NCBI GenBank assembly: GCA_009869945.1
Contig: WIXG01000462.1
Span: 1-53,328 of the forward strand
Source of the DNA: Mesaphorura yosii
Lineage: Eukaryota > Arthropoda > Collembola > Poduromorpha > Tullbergiidae
Direction of reading: 5' to 3'
DNA: 53,328 nt
Below are positions 21,743-33,180 of this stretch, piece by piece. Both the position numbers and the translations under genes were made by a program. The first letter of the stretch is position 1. The number at the start of each line of letters is the position of its first letter. The notes under the pieces are model-generated. The model had not been told where the DNA came from and searched no databases. It saw nothing but the letters and a program-made list of their open reading frames with translations.

Positions 21743-24700
21743 TTTCTCGTTAGAAATATGGGATCGGGAGAAGGAGAAGAAGCGACTTAATTTAGTGGCG
21801 CAGTGGCGAAAGGTGAAAGGTTTTTATGCTCGAACGGCTGTCAAGATCAATTTCTCAATCTTTTTCTACGTCTACCAAAGAAGTGACTTCTAAGAGCTAC
21901 ATCATCCCATAAAATCATCAACAAAAGCATCTCTAATTAGGCCACATTCTCTGTCGCTGATCTCATCTCACCTCAATTCTGCATATTTCGCTGACACTGT
22001 AACTGCTGACATGGCAGCAGCGACTCAAGCAATAGCACTCATCCGTGTGGCCTGAGACTGAAGTTAGAAGGGCAGATTCAACGAATGCAGAATGCGACGA
22101 CCTAAATAACAGTAAAAATTTGTTGGACTAAAGAGAGATCGTGCTCACACTTTCTCGAGTCACATCCTTCTTAGCTTTCTTTCTTGGTTCATTCTGCACG
22201 AACCCATCCAAGCTGAGATCTGCTCCCGTCTCGTGAAAAAGTCTCGGCTCCTGTTTCTTCGTGTAATCGTAATCTTCCCCTCGAGACTCATAATTTAGTG
22301 TCTTTACGTATGAATGAATATAAATTACTCGTACTTGGCAGCCCTTTGACGCATTTTAATAGGAAATGTGCGTAACACGCTCACACGAGTGATCCCACGT
22401 CAGTTTGGGACGAGAGAAGATAATAAAAATTTTAACCGGAGCTGCCGCACATCTTCCCATTGATTTATTCACCTCAGTTTTGTCAATTTAACCCTTTCGT
22501 GGGGAAAATTCGGGCCCTGAGCTGCAGTGCAATTGAATAATCCAATTCTTGTGGCGTACGTGAGATTTATGCTCGAATGGATTCAGCTCGCATCGCCGTG
22601 CTGCGGCCATAAATTAGAGTTGACATCCCGCAAAGGTACATCAAGAACAGGTATTCCAAACAGAAACAGATCTAATTATGTAAATAGACGAGAGATTAAA
22701 AGAATTTTATGCTTAAATGCTACACAGCAGCTTCGATACGATGCGCCGTAAATTTGCATGTGAACCTGACCGCTTGGCTTGGTTTTGTATTTACTTTTCC
22801 ACGCCACGGCCACAAAGACAAAGTAAACATCCGAATTTCGTATGCTTGAAAGCTCAGCTCCAAATTCATTCGGAGCAAAGCGTTATTGAATTTAATTACA
22901 TGTTTGTGAACGCATTTCACTAAAATGAATAGTTTCTGCGTTGGAAAGGCTCAATTCGCTATTCGCGGCTCAAGCGATGGAGATGAGCGAAGAGCGATGA
23001 ATATCTCTGCCAGGGTGCGGTGATGCAAAATTTATTCATAAAAGATTAAAGCATGAGATAAGGACAAGGAAGACAACGAATTCAGAGACCCACTGGAACT
23101 GAAACAAATTCACATTTCACTGCTGCGCTGCACTGCGTTATGAGATCATTATTCTATTCTATTCTATGTATTCTATTTTTGGAGACGAACCCAAATTGAC
23201 AGCTGCCGCAGAGAACAACACAAAAGATGGAGCAGAAAATTCATCATTACAAGCACGCCACGGCCGAGGAGAAATTCTCGAGTCGAGTTCCACTACGCCA
23301 TGCCGCAAGGGAATCCCTTTCCTGTCAAGAATTTTACAAAATTGCGTTTCTCACTTATCTCCTACGTACGCGTATCTTCACTTTCACTGCGTACGCAACT
23401 CTTGAACAATGAATTTACTATATGATTTATTCAATGATAAATGATTTGACTCTGGTCAGATTCTCGACATGGCATGACACGAGTTTCACGCTTTGTTACG
23501 CTGCGAATTGCACATGAACATTGGAAAATTTCGACTCCGACTGCAGACATCATAAACATAAAACATGAAACACGAAATCAAGGAGCCGGGAATCGGGAAC
23601 ATGTGTCAGTGCCGCTGAAAAATGTCAAACGTGATTATCGTTCTCACATATTTCACGGCGCGGCGGGCGCGGCCGAAATGTGTAATCTCGACGAGGGGAA
23701 AGAACGACACGGGCACCAAATCATTAGCCAACACTTTGAAGGGAAACACGAGACGGAGACTGCCAAAGCCAAGCCAAGCCACGGAACTTCACTGCCTTTC
23801 TCGGTTCGGGCCGTAAAAATCAGCGCCCGGGCTTAAAAGGCTGTAAATTTGCTGTACAATCGCGTAGCAAACTTGTTTGGCATTTACGCATTTAGCATTT
23901 AAGAGCCGAGCAGGGCCAAATCATTACACAATTTTACGATCTCGCACGGGAAAAGAAAGAAACAGCGCGGCAAAGCCGTAAAATTCCAGGCAGGCTTTTG
24001 TCATTTATTAAATTCCTTTCTCAACAGCTCAGCTCGCTCGAACTTCAGTTTCAACCTGCCGTAAATTTTCTCAGTCGTAAAACCTGCCGAGCCGCCAGCC
24101 GCATTTAACCTGCTGGAAGCTCGGGGCGGCGCGACACGACGCGTTGTTGATTTTATTGTGATTGTAATGCACCCGAATTTATCAAGCCGACGATGTTGCA
24201 ATGCAATTCATTGCAAATGATAAGCATCCATTTACTATTTACGGCAGAAATGATAATATTTTCCTTCGGGCCTTTTCAGTGTCGAAGTTTATTATTCTAG
24301 CCATTGACAAATGTCAAATTTGAATAGAGCAACTGTCAACAACGCAGCGCAGCGCAGAAATCATAGAGATTCCATGCAAATGCTGCAGAGGATAGGCAGA
24401 AATGACAACAATAACAAGGCATTGAATTCTCGGCCGGGTACGGGTTTGAGGATTTTGACATTTGTCCCTCTCCTCGTCGTGTTATTGTTATTGTGTCGTG
24501 TATTATGCAGTATTATTACGTAATATATTCAGAAAGATGAGAGTTGCTCCTGGCTTCGTGGTACGCCGTAGCCGTGGCGAGGTACTTACAACTTGTACCG
24601 TTAACAAGTACAAAGCAAGTGACAAGCAATGCACCGGTTTGGTTCGGTGCTTTGTTGAGTAACGGTAAAGTGCGTACGGTGAGATGATCCACTGGAGTAA

Positions 24701-24911
24701 AGTGCAGAGATGAGGGGATCTCGTATTCCATTCCGGTCCAGGGTCTCCTGTTCTTCTCAGTTTCGCTTTCAGTCACCGTTTTCATCTCGCTGGAGAAACA
24801 ACACAACACGGTTTTGGGAAATCATCCACTCTGATCGTTGCTCACACCGAAATTGCAACAGTGAAGTGGCAGCGAATTAAAGTTGTGCACATCCTGACTC
24901 TGACCCTGAAA
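21743..24911. other. Gene-free stretch
   Basis: No gene was recognised. Short frames such as 23474-23836 (+) have no domain-like pattern or signal sequence. The end adjoining 24912 should contain the promoter and 5' UTR of the BH3-motif gene. An in-frame ATG at 24861 would add 17 residues but is not supported by the paralogue. Confidence 0.45.
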
Positions 24912-25653
24912 ATGGCGATCCCGATTTACATTCCCGACAACGTCGGCCCAGTGAGAGCAGTGTCTCCATCAGGCGCAGGTTCTTCGACTTCTGCTCAAGT
25001 TGGCAGTAATTGCAGTTCTCCATTCTTGCATCAATTAATCCTGGAACTGTACTCCGTCTACCGCGATTATTGCAACACGACGACGGAGAGCACACATGCG
25101 CTTACGCATGGAAGGTTTGATCACAACAACAATAATTTGGTTGGGCCACTTCCTGATACGGATACGGATGCGGATGCGAATAATAATCGCAATCGCAGTG
25201 TCCGACTGAATCCTTCCTCGACACCGACGACACAAAGATTGAACCCTGCGAGTTCTGCAGCTGACAGTGAAGAAAGTTACAAATTGGCGTTTGACGATGG
25301 CCTCGGCACCATTGGACGAGATCTTCGACTAATTGCGGATTCATTCCAGGTAAGATTCCCGTCTTCGTCTCGGCCAAACTTAAAGGCAAACCTGTACCTG
25401 AACTGATTAGTACAATGAATTCAGTTCCACAAATTTATAACTCGTCGACATTTTTGGCATTTCGCAGAACCGCTGCTCAAAATCATCACCTTTCTCTCGG
25501 GATGTCCGTAGCCAAAGTCCGGATTCCAGAAATTGGCGTTGGACTCTACCCCCAAAGACCATCACATCTTCATCCTGGTCCTGGAGCGTTGTGTTTGTAA
25601 TCTCCGGATCGGCGTTGGTCGTCAGAGCTCTTCGACACGTGTGGAAAGTGTAA
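24912..25653 (+). CDS. BH3-motif protein with C-terminal hydrophobic tail (candidate BH3-only), paralogue A
   Basis: Exon 1 is 24912-25349 (146 codons) and exon 2 is 25468-25653. The 118-bp intron has a CAG|GTAAGA donor and a TTTCGCAG acceptor. The product is 207 residues. I chose this ATG because the paralogue at 31.7-32.3 kb starts with the same MAIPxxIP. Seen in order: MAIPIYIP; a helix FLHQLILELYSVYRDY (about 36-51); a low-complexity Asn/Asp/Thr linker; and a BH3-like helix IGRDLRLIADSF (134-145). This fits the BH3 rule exactly (hydrophobic, three residues, Leu, two residues, hydrophobic, small, Asp, one residue, hydrophobic). Exon 2 ends with WSVVFVISGSALVVRALRHV, a short hydrophobic segment with basic flanks like a mitochondrial tail anchor. 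No BH1 (NWGR) or BH2 is present. In the Bcl-2 network BH3-only proteins bind the groove of Bcl-2-like guards and trigger apoptosis at mitochondria. That role here is inference. A poly(A) signal AATAAA lies at 25905-25910. Confidence 0.6.
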
Positions 25654-27018
25654 ATATTTTTGTGAAAAGTGGAAAGTTATCAGAGCCATAATTTTGTAAT
25701 TATAGTCAACGTACTCGACTATCGACTTGAAAAAGTCTGTCCGTCTTTCAGAAGTTTTACAAGCAATTTGTATTTTGAGGATTCCTTTGCCAAGGCTAAA
25801 TTAGAACCTCTGTACAAGAAAACAAAGAATTCAGTTGTGTAAGAAATCCAAGAACTCACAATTCACGTGTCAAATTCTTGTGTTGAAGATCTTAATATTT
25901 TGTTAATAAAATCGATTGATTCTTGTAAAAATTCGTCCCAACTTGCCACTTGCACGGGTTTTCTTGGATGATCAGTCAACCCTTCACGATTTCATCAATC
26001 CTGACACGAACTCCCAAATCCAAGATTTGACGTGACACTGAGCTTTGTGGAAACAAATCCGACCGACCGAAAATTGGTTCAGTTGCTAAATCCTTCCCAC
26101 TTATGCTCTGTCTCCTTTTGTATTTACCATCAAAACCTCGGCCCGTGTTTACAAAACAATATTTCATTTCGCACGGAATCGCACGCACGCATCTGTTGAG
26201 TTTCACAGATTGAGATCAACAATTTCAACACGATGACAAGCACAAAGACTTGATTTGGGGCTTTGCCGGATTTTCACCCTTTGCCTTTTTCTATTCATCA
26301 TGTCTGAATAAGAATATGATTCAGCGACTTTTTCATCTTTCTTCCCTGACACGAAGGCGTAATGATCCGATTTGTTTTGCCCACGCATCAGATCGGATCT
26401 AATTTAAATATGGAACTAATTATTTCGGGCATCCGCACCAGCCACCAGTGGGCTGAAATCAAGTAAAGGTGGATTACTAAATAACGGAAGTATATGCAAT
26501 GTTAATCTGTTGATGACTTCAACCCTTTTGTTACACAAATTAATGCGATTAGGTGAATAGACGTTGCCAACCGCGCTGCGCTGTGAATTTGCTATTTGTA
26601 GAAACAGTCCATAAATCACATTCAGCAATCACGCGAGGACCCCGTAGCGTAGCCGTAAAATCGGCAGTCGATCGTAAAAGAAACCTCATTGAAAAGGCCC
26701 AGTTTAGTTTACAACTTTCATCCTGTCAATCCATTCACTATTCACAATTCACCGAAGATGACGAGCTGTAATAAACCTTATCTTCTCGGAGCGGTGTGCA
26801 CTCCGCGATCACTCAGAAATTTAATACCCGGCTGGTCAATTCTTTTGTGATGATAAATTGAAGGGGATGTGGACGAGGTATCGAAGAAGAAGCGTCATTC
26901 TTTTTTTATGAAAGGCGACCACCGCAGCGCAGCGAATTTAATACGACGGTGAAGTAATGGAATAGAATTTGTATTGTCCACTCAGAGGAAGCAGTGAGAA
27001 AAGAAGAAGTAAAGGAAG
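25654..27018. other. 3' flank and gene-free stretch
   Basis: It contains the probable poly(A) signal (25905-25910) of the BH3-motif gene. No other gene was recognised up to the inverted-repeat element at 27019. Confidence 0.45.
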
Positions 27019-27469
27019 CAAGGTTCCGGGTCTTCCCAGTTCACTTTTCCCATCCCGGGAAATTTACCACTTTTCCCACCCATTTCCCAACGCATGTGAC
27101 TGGGAAAATTGGGAAGCTTGGGAAATCTCAATTTTTAGTGCATAATCCTTGTTTTAGCTTGTGACATCTTCGCAGTACGAGCATTTCAACGACTTTGAAT
27201 TCATTTCTGGGGTCCAATTTTCGATCTTGCGTACTGTAGAAAATTAGTACTGGTGCCAAGATGAACGTTTGATGATAGGAACAACAATAGTGAGGATTAA
27301 GTACAACTGAACTTAAGAAAACGATGTATCGACATGAAAAACTTATATTGCTCAACCATTCTCCGCCCACTTCCCAGTTTTCCCGTATTTTGCCATAATT
27401 CCCGTCTATTTTCCATTCTTCTCACTTCCCGGGAAATGAATTGCAAAAGTGGGAAAATACGGAACCCTG
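27019..27469. mobile_element. hAT-like non-autonomous inverted-repeat element (MITE)
   Basis: The left end begins CAAGGTTCCGGGTCTTCCCA. The right end, read in reverse complement, begins CAGGGTTCCGTATTTTCCCA. These are imperfect terminal inverted repeats extending about 45 bp, and both include a CCCGGGAAA block. The 8 bp flanking the left end (AAAGGAAG) and right end (AAATGAAA) agree at 6 of 8 positions, as expected for an old hAT 8-bp target duplication. CARGG is a usual hAT terminus. The 451-bp interior has no coding capacity. Confidence 0.7.
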
Positions 27470-27970
27470 AAATGAAAGGAAGATAATGTTTCTCAAATTC
27501 TATTTCGGGTTTTCTTATTATCCCGCTCCAAATTGGTACCGAAAATATAAATTTCATTTTTACGACGCGCGCGCGCGACGGCCGATGTTTTGTCGTTTGA
27601 ATTGAAGCATCAGTTTTGGTGGATGAGCAGATTCTTTTGAAACGAATCCAACTCATATTTCAATTGATAATTCATATCGCTCGCTCCAGAAAAGAATAGC
27701 AAATAATTAAGGCTAAGCAGGATTGTGCCACTGTGAATTACTTGCCACTTCAATTTCGTGCGGCTTCTCGTCCCAAACCGCACAATCGTTTTGAAAGCCA
27801 CAGGAACCTCATTAAGTCTTGTGATTGGCCTTTTGCGGTCACCATGAATGATAAATGAAATTCGCGTCTTCCGCCTTGATTATTAACTTTTAAGGTAATG
27901 ACTGTGCCCGCTTGCCCGCTAATAAACCCAAATTGGGCTTTAAGGTTCAAACTTCGCGTTCTCCATCGCC
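27470..27970. other. Upstream flank of the FAMeT-domain gene
   Basis: No coding feature was seen. A (CG)n-rich run sits at about 27564-27580. The region just before 27971 should contain the promoter and 5' UTR; no element was identified with confidence. Confidence 0.35.
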
Positions 27971-29167
27971 ATGTCGAGTCCGAATGTGCAGGATGTTCCT
28001 TATGGAGGTAAGTTCGGTAAATTACGTGAAAGTGCTGGGAATTTGCACTATTCTGATTGTAGGAACGATCAGCGTCGATTTCGATGGCAACATCGACCTC
28101 AACACGCCGATTAAGGAGTTTTACAGGCTTCCACTGAAGCAGAAGAATGAAATCACCGTGCTCGTGCAGGCCACCAGCGACGCGCGCATTCTTCTATCCG
28201 ACGACAACACAAATCCGGACATTAAGCCCGTACCCGTGGAGATCGTGATCGGCGGGAAAGGGAACACAAGCCTTTCAGTTGGTCTGGCGCAGGACGACGG
28301 GACGGGTAAGTATCCGAAGGAGGTGGTGCAGACTCCGAAGCTTTTGTCAGCCACGCACTGGAAGGCATTCAGCATTCGTTGGTACTACGGCCGTGTGATG
28401 GTCTACAATCACGGTTACCAGAAGCCGATAATAACGTGGGACGGGCCGAAGGACGGGTCAGTCTCCTTCAGCCAAGTCGGCGTACGTACGCTTGGGTGCT
28501 CCGGCCAGTGGCGTGTGCAGGGGCTCCCGAAATTCAACACGGCGGACGGCGACGCCTACAAGAAAATGGACATCAATTGCGGTCGGCTTGATTTTGAAGT
28601 CAGTGCGTGGCGCGACGCGTACATTCAGTTTGTGTCCAAGCCCGAGGCGGCGGGAACAGCACCGCGTATACACTGTGTGCTGGGGTACGGCGATCCACGA
28701 TCTTTTAGTGCCGTGTTTCTCAACGGAAATGCAGTGAGCCCGGTGCAGGAAACGGTGCCTACGCTGTCTACAAACGAGTACCGACGATTTTGGTTCAAGT
28801 GGGATTGCAATAATTTCATGGTACGTAGTACAGTAAAAATTTCTGGCCCGCTGCAATGTGAGACATTTTCCGGCCATTTACTGCGGCTTATAACGAGCGA
28901 TTTACGGTACGCGTACGTGGCGTATTTTAATTTCAGATTGGGCGAGGTGACAGCACGGCTCCGTTCACTCAATGGCTGAAGAGTGGCCAGCAAGGGAAGC
29001 CAATCGGGTACTTTGGATTTTCATCGCATTACTACAATGACTACTGCTTCTTCCACATTCTGGAGGAGACGCGAGAGGAGGACAAAGCTGAGAGGAAGCC
29101 TGGCGAGCAAAACTACGTCGGAAATGAAGTCGAGTGGACAAGCATGACTTACAATTCATACGTGTAA
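27971..29167 (+). CDS. Farnesoic acid O-methyltransferase-like protein with two FAMeT domains
   Basis: Exons 27971-28007, 28063-28820 and 28937-29167 join in phase and give 341 residues. The first 55-bp intron has strong signals (GAG|GTAAGT and CTGATTGTAG). Splicing yields MSSPNVQDVPYGGTISVDFD with no signal peptide, as in crustacean FAMeT proteins. Two tandem PF12248-type domains are visible. Domain 1 (about 15-170) has VLVQATSDARILLS, VEIVIGGKGNTS, FSIRWYYGRVMVYN and the closing SFSQVGVRTLGCSGQW. Domain 2 (about 175-330) has FEVSAWRDAYIQFVS, FWFKWDCNNFMIGRG and GYFGFSSHYYNDYCFFHI. In crustaceans the family was linked to methyl farnesoate synthesis, but its enzymatic role is disputed and it lacks a classical SAM motif. 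A carbohydrate/lectin-like role is an alternative. If intron 1 is retained, an in-frame ATG at 28002 gives a signal-peptide-like start (see findings). Confidence 0.82.
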
Positions 29168-31728
29168 TGTGAATGTGGCTTTTATTGTTGCAAACCGATT
29201 ATTATTTTGGCAAACATTAAATTGCTGTTAAAATGCTGATTTCTAAAATGCCAGTATGTAATTTCTAATGCTGTAATCCCAAGAGTTTTGCAAGACAAAG
29301 CGTGGTACGACATTGTGAATGTTTCCTTTGATTTTGAGGCATCTGGATATGATTCTTTGAAGATTCGAACGAATTCGGACACTCCACCACCGTTTGAGGT
29401 GCGCTTTTGTTTTGGCACGCCCTTCTTTTCGAATGCAATGGTAATGGTAGACGCACTCCGAAATCAAGACAAACGAGACGCCACACTGGAATCCAGTGCG
29501 ACGATTTGAAGGTGGTCAGCCAGCTTTGTTGATCGTTGCATATTCTCCTCTTTTCCCTATCACAGTATAACAAATAGCTCGTTGATACCCCGCTAAGCAC
29601 ATACGCAGACTCCGCATTCATAACCATCTGAAGCAGTTTCAGGTTAAGGTCTTGAAAAATTAATGTCTTGAACGAAACATAAGAACGGCATGGCATGGCT
29701 GGCAAAACGAAGTCTAAATTCCTGCCCTTTTTCTTTTAATTGAACTAAAAGCCCATTAGCAGCGCTAGCAAAGGCAAAGATTCAAAGATGAGAGACGAAA
29801 CAGGTCTCAGTGCATCAGCACAATAGCATCCCTAACAAAGGGGCCAGCTCACAATTGCAACAAAATAAAAACGATGCTTGTGATTAGCACTACTTTACCC
29901 CCTGCGATCAGTGCAAAACGCAAAAGATGAAAAAATCCATTCTTTTGATCAGTGCACACAATTTTTTCTTTCGTGGCTGCCTGCCTGTTCTTGGCTGCGA
30001 GAAATAAAAAACTCGTCGCTTCAAATGAAAAAAGGGTTGAGCGTTTGAGAAACACGCACTGAAATTAATCCTGACACGTAACACGTAACTTTCAGCGAGC
30101 TTTAAGCGAGCTGAAGAGTTTTTGTGGTTGATTTTTTTGTGCTGTGTGCATGTTTTTTCTGTTTGCTTTTCAATTTCAATGCAATACGTTTTCTGAATCT
30201 GAGACAAGTGCAACATTTAAAATGATTTAAACTCACGGCCGTGTCGCATGCCGTATTGTTGTCGCGTTCAGTGATGCGTTTTTATTGCCCGAAACCATTA
30301 AAATTTCTTCTGTTTAAATAAAGTTCACATTTCATAAATTCCATTCAGCGAGTTGCATTTTACAATTTTTGATGTTACGTTTTGAAATTTATGGCTTAAA
30401 TTGCACTTGTTCTCACTTTAAAACGTGCGTGCGTCGGGTGGAAATCCGTTTTTGATTGTCACTTGACTTGAAGCAGCGCAGTGCAATGCAATATAAATCG
30501 GCAATTATCAAGCTCGACGAAGAGGAGAAGGGGTTGCCTACAATTGTCAAAAACGCAATAAAAATATTTGGGACCCACCGAAAATGTTGAGTGGATAAAC
30601 CGTAAATAAAAATCATGACTTTAAAGTGAGAATTTTATGGGTTCCGCTTTTATTTGCTAGAAAATAAGTACAATTTCATTGTAGTACAAAAATTGGCCGG
30701 TATTAAGCCGGGAAAAATGAGACAATCTGAATTTTATCGTAATCTGATTTCTCATCGCGTGACGCGAAGCCAAAATTGTCGGTAATCCATATTTATTAAA
30801 AATGTCGCATGAAAACACGTGAAACACGTGAATCTTTGAAAAGGTAATTGCATTTTTTTCCACAATCGGTCACGTGCGATGTCTACCTAATAACTGATAA
30901 CTGCATGATAACTCTTTCACCTTTGTCAGAAGCAAAATACTTTTTTGTGAACCTGTCGATTTCCTTTCTTCTGATTGACGTAATCATGGTCACGAACAAG
31001 TCCGAAGCTTTGAGCATTACATGCATGAACGACGATGCGTGATCCTTGGCCTTTGTCCTTCCTGTCCTGTCCTGTGCCGTGCGATGAGTACTTATAATCA
31101 TACTCGTTAATAATACACAATGTTGATTGCAGCAATAAGTTTTGACCCGCCAGATATTAAATTTCTGGTGCGGTGCAGCACCTGCGTTGCCCTGCTCCGG
31201 GAACGCGAGAGGAATCACGCGATTAAGCAATCTGTAATTCGTAATTAGTAATTCGGGGTCCGACTCGACTGGCTCCAAACCTCGGGGAAGGGGAATCTCT
31301 TTCCCAAGCCGATCACGTCGAGTCAAGTAGAGTGATGCCGAAAAAGAAGGTTGGATTACGCCAATGTTATGAACTCGTACGAAGCTCGTGCTAATGACCC
31401 ACTTTCAATTTATTTCGTAATTTCGTCGCGCGAGATTTTCCATTACAAAGTACCAGTTTATTTTCCACTTTTCCTGGATATCAAAAATACACACACTGAA
31501 TTGCTGTACACGATTTGGAAAATATTGCATGAGTATTTCCATTGCAAAATTTAAACAATCTGTTGAAAGACATTCGTAGTGATCCCGGTACGTACGCGTA
31601 CACGTGCGGTAAAAATTGCGTAGAAACTTTACAATTGAGATTCAGGTAAGAAGAGATCGACGATTCGTTGACGTGGCGGTGATCTTTTCGTATTTGCTAA
31701 TTCAAAGTCGCGGGTCGCTGTGTTTGTA
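29168..31728. other. Gene-free stretch
   Basis: No gene was recognised. The open frames at 29265-29705 and 30883-31326 (minus) lack family features. A small match (TAATTAGYAATTCGGG followed by ACTCGACT) recurs at about 31235-31270 and 46432-46462. Confidence 0.4.
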
Positions 31729-32310
31729 TTATTTGAGTCGAAGAAAGAAAACTGCTCTCGTGAACGGGTACCTCTCCGTGAAAATTTGTGTATGTGTATG
31801 CTTGTGGTTCTGTAAAGAAAACAGAAAATAAGAGTAGACTTAAAATGACGTGCCGAAAGCAAAAACAAAACTGATTCGGGGTTTTGCTTAGAGAAGGTTT
31901 TAGCGAATTCACGTACACTTTGCGTTTGCCTGTTCAAATACGTCTGCGATTTGTCGTAATTGGAGTCCAATTCTCTCGAGAGGTTTGGGATGCGGAATAT
32001 ATTTAAATTGAAGGAGACAAGCCTGTGCACGACTCTCAGGCTTTGCAGGTGAATTTATTCGCCTGGAGTCGGAGTTTCTTCCAATGGGGTCATGCATCGC
32101 ATGAAATCTCGAATTGTTATTGCTATCAACAGCTGGTACAGTCATGGGCACTGATTCTACACTGATGATGCTCGAGTCTGCATTCAAATCGAAGTATTGA
32201 CGGTACACTTCAATCAGTTCACGACACAATTGGCGCATAAACAACCCTTTGTCGATTGGCTTCAGGAGCACTGAATCACAGTCTTTAGGAATGTCGAGTG
32301 GAATTGCCAT
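31729..32310 (-). CDS. BH3-motif protein (candidate BH3-only), paralogue B
   Basis: The open frame from 32310 to 31909 codes for 133 residues. It starts MAIPLDIPKD, has the helix FMRQLCRELIEVYRQYFD, a variable linker with Asn repeats, and LERIGLQLRQIADVFEQ with a perfect BH3 core (114-125). All three landmarks correspond to paralogue A at 24.9 kb. The conserved intron of A falls directly after the BH3 helix. Here the same place reads CAG|GCAAAC, so a GC-AG intron (31929-31810) is likely. It would join to an exon at 31809-31729 beginning with Asn, as in A, and ending RAVFFLRLK, for 153 residues. Reading straight through instead ends ANAKCT. The C-terminal tail is thus uncertain and less hydrophobic than in A. 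No BH1 or BH2 is seen. The expected role, if BH3-only, is binding Bcl-2-like proteins in apoptosis; other helix-mediated roles are possible. Confidence 0.55.
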
Positions 32311-33180
32311 CGTTTGTATTCCTGTTCAAAGACGAGTAACGAAAGAATGACTGAACTGATGTTGGGATCCGTAGAAACCGCACAGTTGAAAGCGAAATAC
32401 TGATGCTGAAGTACAGCACGAGGCCAGGAAGAGTTTCTTGTCTATTCTGCCGCCGTTGCTGCGTTGTTGTTGCCTGGCCGAGTGTTGGGAGCCAACTCAT
32501 GAGATATCTGCTCGGAGTTGGGGGCACGGAGTAGCAACACGAAACGAAGTACTTCCCGCGTGACGGGATTCGGAAGCAGAGCAAAGTACGACACGACACA
32601 AAGCAGCCCACTTTTACTTTCAAATACATGCATCAAGGCTAAAACGTTACTGCAATGGGTTTTGGACGTTTTGGTAAGTGCGTAATGAAAGAATCTTACG
32701 TGAACTACATTTCTTGGCTCTATCATCTTTATTATAATTACAACAAGCGCAAACAAATTACTGACATGACACAGAAGCCGTAAACCCTCTCCTCCGCAAA
32801 AAATCATCGCATATTCGTAAAATCGCGAAATCCGAAAGTCGCAAACGGAATTCTGCGACGTCGCAAAAGCCCTCCTACTGCCACCATGTAAATTATTTTG
32901 CGATTTCTGGTTTGCGAATTTACAATTTTGCAGCAATACAGGGAGCGGAAAATTCGTAAAATCTGTGCAAGAAATACAAGCCAAAAGTTTCTCATCAGCA
33001 CTACTCAACTTCTGCGAAGAAAGTGCGCGAATGATACACCATCACAATTGCAGCGCAAAATTGTAAAATTGCAAAAATTATTTGCGACTTTGAGATTTTA
33101 CCACTTTGCGAGAGAGAAGGTTTACGGCCAGAGAATCTTAGCTTAAACTGTTTATCTTTGACTTATAACATTTTCTTAAT
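32311..33180. other. Intergenic stretch
   Basis: No gene was recognised between the BH3-motif gene and the ionotropic-receptor-like gene. The frame at 32442-33008 (minus) shows no conserved pattern. A short extra 3' exon of the receptor (ending at a TAA near 33140) is possible. Confidence 0.4.

Noticed and set aside
24861..24911. Upstream in-frame ATG of the BH3-motif gene, giving 17 extra residues
   Set aside because: The paralogue starts at the equivalent of the internal Met (MAIP) and the extra segment has no counterpart there.
28458..28877. 139-codon minus-strand frame opposite the FAMeT gene
   Set aside because: It is a shadow of the FAMeT coding sequence and shows no independent features.
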